Source: Blastococcus sp. HT6-30 (GTDB taxonomy: Bacteria > Actinomycetota > Actinomycetes > Mycobacteriales > Geodermatophilaceae). From it: DNA of 64,000 nucleotides. The stretch is from contig NZ_CP155792.1 in the NCBI RefSeq assembly GCF_039729015.1, positions 3,182,001-3,246,000 of the forward strand, written 5' to 3'. Below, piece by piece: positions 46,203-54,953 of this stretch. The notes beneath the pieces were generated by a model. It was not told the origin of the DNA and did not search any database. It worked only from the letters and a program-made list of their open reading frames with translations. Made by a program: the position numbers and the translations under genes. How positions within the stretch are numbered: the stretch's first letter is position 1; each line of letters opens with the position of its first letter.

Positions 46203-46680
46203 GACGGCCCTCCCACTTGGTCGAGAGAACGACCGTCGTCCTCGTGCGTGCGACCCCTCTGATCCGGTTCAACGCATCGATGGCCGCTTCGAGTGCCGGG
46301 ATGTCGGTCACGCGCACCTTCAGCACGTAGCCCTCGCTGCCGGCGACCCGCCAGCAGTCCTCCACCTCGGGGATCTCGCGCAGGCCGGCCTCGATGCCGG
46401 TGTCGTCCACCGGGTCGCTCTCGATCACGCTCACCAGCGCGGTGACGTGCAGGCCCACCGCCGGGGGGTCGACGACGGCGCGGTACCCGGTGATCACGCC
46501 GGCGGCCTCGAGCTTGCCCACCCGCTCGTGCACGGCCGGCGAGGACAGGCCCACCTGCCGGGCCAGCTCGGCGTAGCTGGCCCGGCCGTTGGCGCGCAGC
46601 AGGTCGATGAGCTGCCGGTCCACGGCGTCGATGGTGGTTCTCCGTCCTGCCCCGCACGGGGATCGCCCGATTCTCGGCAC
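46195..46680 (-). CDS. Lrp/AsnC family transcriptional regulator
   Basis: A helix-turn-helix domain (LIDLLRANGRASYAELARQVGLSSPAVHERVGKLE) is followed by the RAM ligand-binding domain (ALVSVIESDPVDDTGIEAGL to ALEAAIDALNRIRGVARTRT). The start is uncertain: GTG 46680 gives 161 residues; GTG 46623 gives 142 and starts at VDRQLIDLL. Divergent from the small membrane protein gene at 46729, which could be a target together with itself. Confidence 0.88.
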   Translation of the reverse strand: MPRIGRSPCGAGRRTTIDAVDRQLIDLLRANGRASYAELARQVGLSSPAVHERVGKLEAAGVITGYRAVVDPPAVGLHVTALVSVIESDPVDDTGIEAGLREIPEVEDCWRVAGSEGYVLKVRVTDIPALEAAIDALNRIRGVARTRTTVVLSTKWEGRHG

Positions 46681-46728
46681 CGAGTATCGCCGCGGACGTA
46701 CGCTGGGTGCCGACGAGGGGGTGGGCCC

Positions 46729-46941
46729 GTGTTGTTCCTGGTGGTTCTCGTGATGGCAGTGGTGGTCGTGGGCCTGGTGGTCCGCGCCGCGGCGAACGCC
46801 GACCCGGAGGGTCGTGCCCGACCGGCGCGCCGTCCGCAGAAGCCTCGTGGCCCGGTGCGCTTCGTCGCCCCGGACGACGACCCGGAGTTCCTGCGCGAGC
46901 TCGAGCGCCGGGCGCGGCGGGACGACGGCTCCCCCACGTAG
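46729..46941 (+). CDS. Small membrane protein, unknown family
   Basis: 70 residues from GTG 46729 with GAGGGGG ribosome binding site. One N-terminal helix (LFLVVLVMAVVVVGLVVRAAA) then a charged tail with EFLRELERRARRDDGS. I do not recognise the family; similar short proteins are common in actinobacteria. Confidence 0.6.
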   Translation: MLFLVVLVMAVVVVGLVVRAAANADPEGRARPARRPQKPRGPVRFVAPDDDPEFLRELERRARRDDGSPT

Positions 46942-46949
46942 TGCTCCGC

Positions 46950-47002
46950 CGGCCCCACCGGGGCCGGCCCCGAGCCTGCGAGGGGTGGGGACGACGTCCT
47001 CC
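46950..47002 (-). repeat. Palindromic GAGCCTGCGA element, copy K
   Basis: GGCCCCACCGGGGCCGGCCCC, GAGCCTGCGA, GGGGTGGGGACGACGTCC. It fills the gap between the small membrane protein stop and the stop of the 47003 gene, in the orientation that follows the minus-strand gene. Confidence 0.7.
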
Positions 47003-47290
47003 TCAGGCCGCCGGCGCGCCGAACAGTCGGCGCCACCCGCGGCGCGGGGGCGCGTCAGCCGTGCCCTCGGCCGGCTCGGCGTCCGGCGCGCCGCCGTCGG
47101 CGTCCCCGGGCCAGCCGAGGCCGCCGCCACCCTGGCGGGTCGGGCCGCCCGGCCAACCCAGGTCGCCCTCCTCCACGGTGCCCCGCGGGCTCCCGCGGTG
47201 CGCGCCGGGGCCGTCGGCCTCCCGGCCGGCGAGCGCGGCCGCCACGAGCGGATGCGACGGAGCCTCGTCAGCCGCCGCGTGCCTACCCAC
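47003..47290 (-). CDS. Hypothetical protein with LGWPG repeats
   Basis: 95 residues, hydrophilic, no signal or helix. A strong ribosome binding site AGGAGGCG precedes GTG 47290. Two GLGWPG/DLGWPG copies in the middle and a C-terminal WRRLFGAPAA. I do not recognise it; it may be a disordered adaptor. Confidence 0.65.
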   Translation of the reverse strand: MGRHAAADEAPSHPLVAAALAGREADGPGAHRGSPRGTVEEGDLGWPGGPTRQGGGGLGWPGDADGGAPDAEPAEGTADAPPRRGWRRLFGAPAA

Positions 47291-47358
47291 GCCGCGCCTC
47301 CTGACGGGCCCGTGCGCTGCTGGTCAGCTCCATGGGTGCATGGAAGCACGCGGACGCA

Positions 47359-47413
47359 GATCGGTCACCGCCCCGCGCCGCATGGTGCCCCGGACGGGGG
47401 GCGGTGACCGATC
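47359..47413 (-). terminator. Long hairpin after ccsB
   Basis: A perfect 16-bp inverted repeat (47359-47374 and 47398-47413) has a 23-nt loop that itself can fold. It begins 2 bases after the ccsB stop, so it is the likely end of the long rex-hem-ccs transcript. Confidence 0.75.
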
Positions 47414-47415
47414 GC

Positions 47416-48381
47416 TCAGTCCAGCCCGCCGTAGCTGTGCAGCCCGGTCGAGACCATGTTCACGTAGAGCAGGTTGAACAGCACGACCGCCAGCCCGATC
47501 ACGTTGACCAAGGCCGCCGGGCGGCCCCGCCACCCCGCCGTCGTCCGGGCGTGCAGGTAGCCGGCGTAGACGACCCAGGAGATGAACATCCAGGTCTCCT
47601 TGGGGTCCCAGCCCCAGAACCGGCCCCAGGCGCTCTCCGCCCAGATGGCGCCGGCGATCATGGCGAAGGTGTAGATCGGGAAACCGAAGACGGCCGTGCG
47701 GTGCGCCACCCGGTCCAGCCCCGCGGCGGACGGCAGCCGGTCGATGAGGCCCCCGCCGGTGCCGCCAGCCCCGGCGTCGCGGCGGGTGCGCACGAGGTAG
47801 AGCGCGCTGGCGATGCCGCTCACCAGGAAGATGCCCGACCCCAGGATCGCGCTGCTCACGTGGATGCCCAGCCAGCTCGACCGGAGGGCGGCGACCAGGG
47901 GCCCGGCCTCGGTGTAGAGGAACAGCCCGATCCCGACCATCGCCAGGATCACCGGGCCGAGCACGAAGACGCCGATGTGCCGCAGCGAGGGCTGCCGCAC
48001 GGCCAGCACGAAGTAGGCGACCACGGCGACCAGCACGACGGCCGTGGCGAACTCGTACATGTTGCCCCACGGCAGCCGGTCGGTGGCCATGCCGCGGGCA
48101 ACGAGGACGCCGGCGTGGGCGAGCGCGCCGAGCGCGGTCAGCGCCATGCCCAGGAGGCCCCAGCGGGTGCCCCAGGCCGTCTCCGGCGCGTCGTGCCCGG
48201 CCGGGACGGCGGGGGCCGCGGGGGGCACCGGCCCGCCGCCGACACCGGCCAGCTCGCGGCTGCGCTGGGTGCGCCGACCGAAGGCCAGCTGCGCGCAGAA
48301 GGCGAGCAGCGCGACGGAGTAGAGCGCGACGCTGACGGAGAAGAGGTTGTCGGACAGCTCGGCCAGCGAGGAGTCAGTCAC
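47416..48381 (-). CDS. ccsB: Cytochrome c biogenesis protein CcsB (CcsA/ResC type)
   Basis: Haem-handling membrane subunit of cytochrome c maturation System II. 321 residues with eight hydrophobic segments and the tryptophan-rich haem motif WGRFWGWDPKETWMFISW. It partners ResB just upstream. Overlaps resB by 8 bases. Confidence 0.95.
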   Translation of the reverse strand: MTDSSLAELSDNLFSVSVALYSVALLAFCAQLAFGRRTQRSRELAGVGGGPVPPAAPAVPAGHDAPETAWGTRWGLLGMALTALGALAHAGVLVARGMATDRLPWGNMYEFATAVVLVAVVAYFVLAVRQPSLRHIGVFVLGPVILAMVGIGLFLYTEAGPLVAALRSSWLGIHVSSAILGSGIFLVSGIASALYLVRTRRDAGAGGTGGGLIDRLPSAAGLDRVAHRTAVFGFPIYTFAMIAGAIWAESAWGRFWGWDPKETWMFISWVVYAGYLHARTTAGWRGRPAALVNVIGLAVVLFNLLYVNMVSTGLHSYGGLD

Positions 48382-49987
48382 GCGGGGGGACCTCCGGTTC
48401 GAATGCGGTGCGGGCGGGTGCGGCGCTCAGCGCGTCCCGCAGGTCGTCGGACAGCGTGGCGAACCGGGAGCCGTTCTCGCCGCCGCGCGTCAGCGAGGCC
48501 AGCGTCAGCACGGTACCGCCGCCATCACGGGCGGGCCCGGCCCGGGCGAAGACCCGCTCCCGGCGCAGCAGCAGCATGCCCAGCAGGCCGGCGAGCAGGG
48601 TGATCGCCGAGCCCAGCACCCAGATCTGGCCGGGGTCGTGGGAGAACTGCAGAGCGGCGAACTCCTTCACCCCGCTGAAGGTGATGCGGGTGCCGTCGGG
48701 CAGGTCCAGGGACTCGCCCACCGACAGGTTCGCCGAGCCGACCTCGCTGAGCCGGCCGCGCTCGATCTGGCTCGCGTCCAGGGAGTACACCGACTGCGGC
48801 AGGCCCGAGTCCAGGCCCAGGTAGCCGGAGTAGGCGACGACGGCGACCTGCGGGGCCAGCGGCCGCGGGTCGACCGACGTCAGCACACCGCCCTGCACCA
48901 GCCCCGTGGGGGCGAAGAAGCCCTCCAGCGCCAGCTGCTCCTCCCGCCCGGGGATGTCGGGGAGCTTCAGCGCGCCCTCGCTGGCCATCGACGTGGGGTC
49001 GGTGGGCAGGAACGGCACGGTCAGGTCGGAGAACGTGGTGCCGTCGGGGACGCTGACGGTGAACGTCGGGCTGAACCCGTGGCCGGTGACGTAGACCCGG
49101 TCGCCGTCGATCCGCAGGGGGTCGTTGACGCCGATGGTGGTCGGCCGCCCCTCGGCGGACGGCTCGCCGTAGCGGATGTCGGCGGTGAACGACGCCGCGG
49201 TGAGGTTCTCCTCGTACTCGGCCCGGAACTGCTCGAGGTCCACGCAGAGCGCGCTGAGGTCTCCGCTGTCGACCAGCGGGCCAGAGGAATAGGTGTCGTA
49301 CTGCTGGAACGAGTTGCAGAAGCCCTGGCCCTCGGTGACCAGGATGCTGCCCTCGTAGCCCCACAACTTCCCGCCGGCGAGGCCGAGCAGCAGCGCCAGC
49401 AGGGACAGGTGGAAGACCAGGTTGCCGGTCTCCTTCAGGTGCCCCTTCTCCGCCGACAGCTCGGGGCCGCGGGCGCCGTCGCGGCGCACGACGCGGTAGC
49501 GCCGCACCCGCAGCTCCTCCTCGACGGCGTCGAGGGCGGCCAGCTCCTCCAGCGGGCTGCGCAGCTCGCCGGAGTCGGGCAGCCGGAGCAGGTTGCGCGG
49601 CACGGGCGGCGGTGGGGTGCGCAGCGCCCGGGCGTGCTCCAGGGCCCGCGGGATCACGCAGCCGATCAGCGAGAGGAACAGCAGCAGGTACACCGCGGCG
49701 AACCACGGCGAGCTGAAGACGTCGAACAGGTACAGCCGGTCGAGCACCGGCGCGAGGTCGGGGTGGTCGGCGAAGTACTGGTTCACGTTGTTCTGCGACA
49801 GCGAGCGCTGCGGCAGCAGGGAACCCGGCACCGCCGCCAGGGCCAGCAGGAACAGCAGGACGATCGCGGTCCGCATCGCGGTCAGCCGCCGCCACCAGCG
49901 CAGCAGCAGCCCGCCCACCCGGCGGCCCGCGGACGGGCCGGCCGGCGGGACGGGTCTCGCCGGCCGCGGGGGTGCCTCGACGCTCAC
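48374..49987 (-). CDS. resB: Cytochrome c biogenesis protein ResB
   Basis: 537 residues from GTG 49987. Helices near AIVLLFLLALAAVPGSLLPQ and FAAVYLLLFLSLIGCVIPRA, a large exported domain (about 180-470) and a last helix IWVLGSAITLLAGLLGMLLL. With CcsB it forms the System II haem-to-cytochrome synthase. The start overlaps the ccdA stop. Confidence 0.94.
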   Translation of the reverse strand: MSVEAPPRPARPVPPAGPSAGRRVGGLLLRWWRRLTAMRTAIVLLFLLALAAVPGSLLPQRSLSQNNVNQYFADHPDLAPVLDRLYLFDVFSSPWFAAVYLLLFLSLIGCVIPRALEHARALRTPPPPVPRNLLRLPDSGELRSPLEELAALDAVEEELRVRRYRVVRRDGARGPELSAEKGHLKETGNLVFHLSLLALLLGLAGGKLWGYEGSILVTEGQGFCNSFQQYDTYSSGPLVDSGDLSALCVDLEQFRAEYEENLTAASFTADIRYGEPSAEGRPTTIGVNDPLRIDGDRVYVTGHGFSPTFTVSVPDGTTFSDLTVPFLPTDPTSMASEGALKLPDIPGREEQLALEGFFAPTGLVQGGVLTSVDPRPLAPQVAVVAYSGYLGLDSGLPQSVYSLDASQIERGRLSEVGSANLSVGESLDLPDGTRITFSGVKEFAALQFSHDPGQIWVLGSAITLLAGLLGMLLLRRERVFARAGPARDGGGTVLTLASLTRGGENGSRFATLSDDLRDALSAAPARTAFEPEVPPRD

Positions 49988-50826
49988 AGCGAGGTCTCCG
50001 CGAGCCCGTTCGCGGCGAGCCAGGACCGCAGCCAGCTCATCATCTCGGTCCAGGCGCCGGTGAGCAGGAGCAACCCGATGACGACCAGGACGACACCGCC
50101 GATCCGGGTCACCGCCGCGGCGTGCCGGCGCAGGAACGTGGTGGCCCCCACCGCCCACCGGGCGCCGAGCGCGACCAGCACGAAGGGCACGCCGAGGCCG
50201 AGGCAGTACGCGACGCCCAGGACCGCGCCCCGCCCGGCCGAGGCCTCGCTGACGGCCAGCGAGTAGACGGCGCCGAGCGTGGGGCCGAGGCACGGCGTCC
50301 AGCCCACACCGAAGACGACGCCGAGCAGCGGGGCGCCGGCCAGCCCCCCCGCGGGGCGGACCGACAGCTTCCTGGTGCGCTGCAGCAGCGGGAGCCAGCC
50401 GAGGAAGGCCAGCCCGACGACCACGGTGATCAGCCCGAAGACGACGTCCACGGTGCGGGCGTACTGGAGGACGAGCCGGCCCAGGCCGCCGAAGGCCGTC
50501 GCGAAGGCGATGAACACCGCGCTGAAGCCCAGCACGAAGAGCAGCGCGCCGAGCACCATCCGGCCGCGGGGGGCGCGCTCGTCGGCCGGCGGGCGCACCG
50601 CGGTGGCGGTGGCGGTGGCGCCGGCGGCCGTTCCGCCCGCGGCAGGAGCGGCGGGCGCCGGAGCACGGGTGCCGCTGCCGACCAGCCCGGTGACGTAGGA
50701 CAGGTAGCCGGGCACCAGGGGCAGCACGCAGGGCGAGGCGAAGCTGATCAGCCCGACCAGCGCGGCGACGCCCGCCGCCACGAGCATCGGGCCGTCGGTG
50801 ACCAGGCCGGCGAACGTCTCCCCCAT
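49984..50826 (-). CDS. ccdA: Cytochrome c biogenesis/thiol-transport protein CcdA
   Basis: Carries reducing power across the membrane to the TlpA/ResA protein. 280 residues; the redox cysteines are in SFASPCVLPLVPGYLSYVTG and VGWTPCLGPTLG. An Ala/Pro-rich loop of about 35 residues interrupts the first helices. Confidence 0.95.
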   Translation of the reverse strand: MGETFAGLVTDGPMLVAAGVAALVGLISFASPCVLPLVPGYLSYVTGLVGSGTRAPAPAAPAAGGTAAGATATATAVRPPADERAPRGRMVLGALLFVLGFSAVFIAFATAFGGLGRLVLQYARTVDVVFGLITVVVGLAFLGWLPLLQRTRKLSVRPAGGLAGAPLLGVVFGVGWTPCLGPTLGAVYSLAVSEASAGRGAVLGVAYCLGLGVPFVLVALGARWAVGATTFLRRHAAAVTRIGGVVLVVIGLLLLTGAWTEMMSWLRSWLAANGLAETSL

Positions 50827-50828
50827 GG

Positions 50829-51455
50829 TCAGGCCTCCTCCGCCAGCAGCAGGTCGAGGGTGCTGCGCAGGTCCTCCTGCGACACCTCGGCGGTGAAGAC
50901 GGCGGCCACGCGGCCCTCCCGGTCCAGCACGATGGTCGACGGGACCGCCGTGGCCGGGTAGTCGCGGAAGGCCAGGGCCACCTCGCCGCGCGGGTCGTAG
51001 ACCGAGGGGAACTCGATGCCGAAGCGCTCGACGAAGGCCAGCGCGAACTGATCGCTGGTCTCCTTCACGTTCAGCCCGAGGAACTGCACGCCCTCGTCCC
51101 GCACGTCGGCGTAGACCTCCTGGAACGCCGGCGTCTCCACGCGGCAGGGGCCGCACCAGGAACCCCAGAAGTTGAGCACCGCGACGTCGCCGGCGAGCTC
51201 GGCCGAGGAGAACTCCCCGCCACCGAGCAGCGTGCCGGAGAACTCCGGCGCCGAGGCCCGCTCGCCCGGGGGGATCACCTCACCGCGCGGCGTGCCGGCG
51301 ACGAACCGGAACTCGCCGCCGTTGTTCACGTCCACCGCGTCGGTGCCGGTGCTGCACCCGGTGAGCAGCGCAGCCGCCAGGACCGCCGTGAGCAGCCGCC
51401 TCATGCGCCTGCGGAGACGTGGAGCGCCGGCGGAGCGTTCCCGTGGGGTGGTCAT
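50829..51455 (-). CDS. TlpA/ResA-type thioredoxin lipoprotein
   Basis: 208 residues. The N-terminus RRLLTAVLAAALLTGC is a lipoprotein signal with Cys as acceptor. A thioredoxin fold with the active site FWGSWCGPCRVETP follows and a cis-Pro in YPATAVPSTIVLD. It reduces apocytochrome c for ResB/CcsB, supplied by CcdA. The ATG at 51455 overlaps the phosphatase stop; a later ATG is possible. Confidence 0.93.
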   Translation of the reverse strand: MTTPRERSAGAPRLRRRMRRLLTAVLAAALLTGCSTGTDAVDVNNGGEFRFVAGTPRGEVIPPGERASAPEFSGTLLGGGEFSSAELAGDVAVLNFWGSWCGPCRVETPAFQEVYADVRDEGVQFLGLNVKETSDQFALAFVERFGIEFPSVYDPRGEVALAFRDYPATAVPSTIVLDREGRVAAVFTAEVSQEDLRSTLDLLLAEEA

Positions 51456-52087
51456 GCGCCCGGCACCGCATCGGGACCGGTGGCGCCGGCCGGCTCGGCG
51501 TAGGAGACGCCCGCGAGCCGGTCGCCGTCGTAGGTCAGGGACGTGACGCTGGCCAGCGAGCACTGCCGACGGCGCGGGTCGTGGACGAACCGACGGCCCT
51601 CCACGTGCAGCCGGGTCGTCCAGATGGGCAGCTGGTGGCTGACCAGCACGGCCTCGTGCCCCCGCGCGGCGTCGCGCGCGGCCTCGACCGCGGCGAGCAT
51701 CCGTGCCGCGATCTCCACGTACGGCTCGCCCCAGGAGGGCTGGAACGGGTTGCGCAGCTTCCACCAGTTGCGCGGGGCCCGGAAGACCCCGCCCCCGGCG
51801 CCGACGACCCGGCCCTCGAAGGCGTTGCCCGCCTCGATGATCCGCTCGTCGATGTGGACCTCCAGCCCGGTCGCCTCGGCGAGCGGGCGCACGGTCTGCT
51901 GCGCCCGCTCCAGGGGGCTGGACACCAGGTGGGTGACGTCGTGCCCGGTGAACCAGTCCGCGGCGCGACGGGCCATGGCCTCACCGGCCGTGGACAGCCG
52001 GAACCCGGGCAGCCGGCCGTAGAGCACGCCGGCGGGGTTGTGCACCTCGCCGTGCCGCAGCAGGTGGACGACGGTCGTCTCGCTCAT
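51452..52087 (-). CDS. Histidine phosphatase family protein
   Basis: 211 residues. [21 protein letters not shown] carries the catalytic RHG; second His region [11 protein letters not shown]; acidic residue in [14 protein letters not shown]. Substrate is unknown. Between hemL and the TlpA gene, ATGA overlaps on both sides. Confidence 0.93.
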   Translation of the reverse strand: MSETTVVHLLRHGEVHNPAGVLYGRLPGFRLSTAGEAMARRAADWFTGHDVTHLVSSPLERAQQTVRPLAEATGLEVHIDERIIEAGNAFEGRVVGAGGGVFRAPRNWWKLRNPFQPSWGEPYVEIAARMLAAVEAARDAARGHEAVLVSHQLPIWTTRLHVEGRRFVHDPRRRQCSLASVTSLTYDGDRLAGVSYAEPAGATGPDAVPGA

Positions 52088-53451
52088 GAGGACCGCTCGC
52101 TGTCCAGCGCGCCGGTGCGGTGGGTCTCGACCTCGGCGGCGGCCCGCGCCGCGGCCGGGAGCGCCTCGAGGACCCGGTCGAGGGCCTCGCCGGCGAGCTG
52201 GGCGTTGACGAACCACGCCTCGAACGCCGAGGGCGGCAGGTACACCCCGCGGGCGAGCAAGGCGTGGAAGAACGCGGTGTAGCGCTCGACGTCCTGGGTG
52301 CGGGCGTCGTCGTAGTCGCGCACCTGGCGCTCGTCGGGCACGAAGAAGATCGAGAACATGCTCCCGGCCTGCTGCACCCGGTGCGGCACGCCCTCGGCGA
52401 AGAGCGCGGCGCTGGCGGCGCCCCGCAGCACCGCGGAGACCTCGTCGCAGTGCGCGTAGACCTCGTCGGTGCAGTGCCGCAGCGTGGTCAGCCCGGCGGC
52501 GACCGCGACCGGGTTCCCCGACAGCGTGCCGGCCTGGTAGACCGGCCCGCTCGGCGCGAGGTGGTCCATGAGGTCGGCGCGGCCGCCGAACGCGGCGGCG
52601 GGCAGCCCACCGCCCATGACCTTGCCGAAGGTGAACAGGTCGGCGTCGACCGGGTCGATGCCGTACCAGCCCGAGCGCGACACCCGGAACCCCGTCATGA
52701 CCTCGTCGAGGATCAGCAGCGCCCCGTGGGCGGCGGTGATCCGGCGCAGCTCGGCGTTGAAGCCGTCCAGCGGCGGGACGACGCCCATGTTGCCGGCGGC
52801 GGCCTCGCTGATGACCGCGGCGATGTCCGTCCCGCGCTCGGCGAAGACGGCCTCGACGGCGGCGACGTCGTTGTAGGGCAGCACGATCGTGTCGGCGGCG
52901 GCCCCGCTCGTGACGCCGGGGGTGTCGGGCAGCCCGAGCGTGGCGACCCCGGAGCCGGCCGAGGCCAGCAGCGCGTCGACGTGGCCGTGGTAGTTGCCCG
53001 CGAACTTGACCAGCAGCGGGCGGCCGGTGGCGCCGCGCGCCAGCCGGACGGCCGAGAGCACCGCCTCGGTGCCGGAGTTGACCAGCCGCACGCGCTGCAC
53101 GGGCGGCATCCGGTCGCGGATCTCCTCGGCCAGGTCGAGCTCGCCGTCGGTGGGCGCACCGAAGGACAGCCCCCGGCGGGCGGCGGTGGCCACCGCGTCG
53201 ACGACGGCGGGGTGCGCGTGCCCCAGGATCATCGGGCCCCAGGAGCTCACCAGGTCGACGTAGCGGCGGCCGTCGGCGTCGGTGATCCACGGGCCGGAGC
53301 CCTCCACCATGAACCGCGGGGTGCCGCCGACGGCGCGGAAGGCGCGGACCGGCGAGTTCACCCCGCCCGGGGTGATCTCCTGCCCGCGGGCGAAGAGGCC
53401 GGCCGAGACCGGCGCCTCGTAGGTGTAGGGCGAGCTGTCCGGCGAGGTCAC
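52084..53451 (-). CDS. hemL: Glutamate-1-semialdehyde 2,1-aminomutase
   Basis: PLP enzyme making 5-aminolevulinate. 455 residues. [11 protein letters not shown] near the N-terminus and [18 protein letters not shown] carrying the catalytic lysine. With HemA it forms the C5 haem pathway. GTG start overlaps the upstream stop. Confidence 0.97.
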   Translation of the reverse strand: MTSPDSSPYTYEAPVSAGLFARGQEITPGGVNSPVRAFRAVGGTPRFMVEGSGPWITDADGRRYVDLVSSWGPMILGHAHPAVVDAVATAARRGLSFGAPTDGELDLAEEIRDRMPPVQRVRLVNSGTEAVLSAVRLARGATGRPLLVKFAGNYHGHVDALLASAGSGVATLGLPDTPGVTSGAAADTIVLPYNDVAAVEAVFAERGTDIAAVISEAAAGNMGVVPPLDGFNAELRRITAAHGALLILDEVMTGFRVSRSGWYGIDPVDADLFTFGKVMGGGLPAAAFGGRADLMDHLAPSGPVYQAGTLSGNPVAVAAGLTTLRHCTDEVYAHCDEVSAVLRGAASAALFAEGVPHRVQQAGSMFSIFFVPDERQVRDYDDARTQDVERYTAFFHALLARGVYLPPSAFEAWFVNAQLAGEALDRVLEALPAAARAAAEVETHRTGALDSERSS

Positions 53452-53945
53452 GTGCCCAGTGTCCCCTCTGTTCCCGGAGACCGGTCGGAGGCGTCAGCCA
53501 CACCGGCCAGCAGCGCGGCGCGCAGCGCGGCGGGATCGCGGGTGGGCACCAGCGCGGTGCGCCCGTCGGTCAGGCGGAGCGGGAGGCCGGTCCGGCCGCG
53601 GGGCAGCGACCAGGCCCCGCCCAGCACCGGTGCCCCGGCGTCCACGCCCCGGTCGGCGTCGCGGAGGGCGGCGGCGTCGACGTCGCGGAGCGGCACCTGC
53701 TCCCGCCCCACCGCCAGCCCGTCGTCGTCGACCCGCAGCGTCCAGACCCGCCGGGCCGACAGGCAGCCCAGCGCGACCGTGCCCGGCACCGCGATCAGCG
53801 CCACCAGCCACAGCAGCGGGGGCACGTCGGGCCCGGGCAGCACGAGGTCCCAGACGAGGAAGAGCCCGAGGACCCCGGTGACCGCCCAGAGCGGCCGCCA
53901 GGAGCCCCCGGGCTCGACGTACGGGTCCACCGTGCTGTCCCCCAC
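53448..53945 (-). CDS. Membrane protein with PH-like domain, unknown function
   Basis: 165 residues. Two helices near residues 15-60 ([20 protein letters not shown] and [19 protein letters not shown]), then a soluble beta-rich part ([29 protein letters not shown]) resembling bacterial PH/DUF3093-type domains. Present between hemB and hemL; role in haem synthesis is unknown. Confidence 0.75.
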   Translation of the reverse strand: MGDSTVDPYVEPGGSWRPLWAVTGVLGLFLVWDLVLPGPDVPPLLWLVALIAVPGTVALGCLSARRVWTLRVDDDGLAVGREQVPLRDVDAAALRDADRGVDAGAPVLGGAWSLPRGRTGLPLRLTDGRTALVPTRDPAALRAALLAGVADASDRSPGTEGTLGT

Positions 53946-53954
53946 CCGGGCCGG

Positions 53955-54953
53955 TCAGCGCGCGACGAGCCGCGCGGCCTCGACCGCCCAGTAGGTGAGC
54001 ACCTGACCGGCACCGGCCCGGCGGATGGCGATCAGCGTCTCGAGGATCGCCCGCTCCCGGTCCACCCAGCCGTTGGCGGCCGCCGCCTCGACCATCGCGT
54101 ACTCGCCGCTGACCTGATAGGCGCTCACCGGCACCTGCACCGCGTCGGCGACCCGGGCGATGATGTCCAGGTAGGCCAGCGCCGGCTTGACCATCACCGC
54201 GTCGGCACCCTCGGCCAGGTCCTGCGCGACCTCCCGCAGCGCCTCGTCGGTGTTGGGCGGGTCCATCTGGTACGTCGACCGGTCGCCGAACTGCGGCGCC
54301 CCCTCGGCCGCCTCGCGGAACGGGCCGTAGAAGCCCGAGGCGTACTTGGCCGCGTAGGCGAGGATCGGCACCTCGGTGAAGGCGGTGCTGTCCAGCCCGG
54401 CGCGGATGGCCGCCACCTGGCCGTCCATCATCCCGCTGGGCGCGACCAGGTGGGCGCCGGCCTGCGCCTGGGCGATCGCCACGGCGGCGTACCGGTCCAG
54501 CGTGGGGTCGTTGTCCACGACCCCGGCCGGGGTGACGACGCCGCAGTGGCCGTGGTCGGTGTACTCGCACAGGCACAGGTCGGCCATCAGGACCAGCTCG
54601 TCGCCCAGGTCCGACCGCAGCTGCTGCAGCGCCACGTTCACGATGCCGTCGGCGGCGTCGGCCTGGGAGCCGACGGCGTCCTTCTCCGACGGGATGCCGA
54701 AGAGCATCAGCCCGCCGATGCCCGCCTCGGCGGCCTCCTGCGCGGCCTTCCGCAGCGAGTCGGGCGTGTGCTGGACGACGCCGGGCATCGAGCTGATGGC
54801 GACCGGTTCGTCGATGCCCTCCTTGACGAAGACCGGCAGCACCAGGTCGGCCGGGGCCAGCCGGGTCTGCGCGGTCAGCCGCCGCAGCGCCGGCGTCGAC
54901 CGCAGCCGGCGCCCGCGCGCGAATCCCGGGTTGGCACCCCCCGTGACGGTCAC
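53955..54953 (-). CDS. hemB: Delta-aminolevulinic acid dehydratase
   Basis: Condenses two aminolevulinates into porphobilinogen. 332 residues from GTG 54953. LVLPVFVKEG, MADLCLCEYTDHGHCG (zinc-type cysteine motif), AYAAKYASGFYGPFREA (catalytic lysine) and VKPALAYLDII. Overlaps hemD by 4 bases. Confidence 0.97.
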   Translation of the reverse strand: MTVTGGANPGFARGRRLRSTPALRRLTAQTRLAPADLVLPVFVKEGIDEPVAISSMPGVVQHTPDSLRKAAQEAAEAGIGGLMLFGIPSEKDAVGSQADAADGIVNVALQQLRSDLGDELVLMADLCLCEYTDHGHCGVVTPAGVVDNDPTLDRYAAVAIAQAQAGAHLVAPSGMMDGQVAAIRAGLDSTAFTEVPILAYAAKYASGFYGPFREAAEGAPQFGDRSTYQMDPPNTDEALREVAQDLAEGADAVMVKPALAYLDIIARVADAVQVPVSAYQVSGEYAMVEAAAANGWVDRERAILETLIAIRRAGAGQVLTYWAVEAARLVAR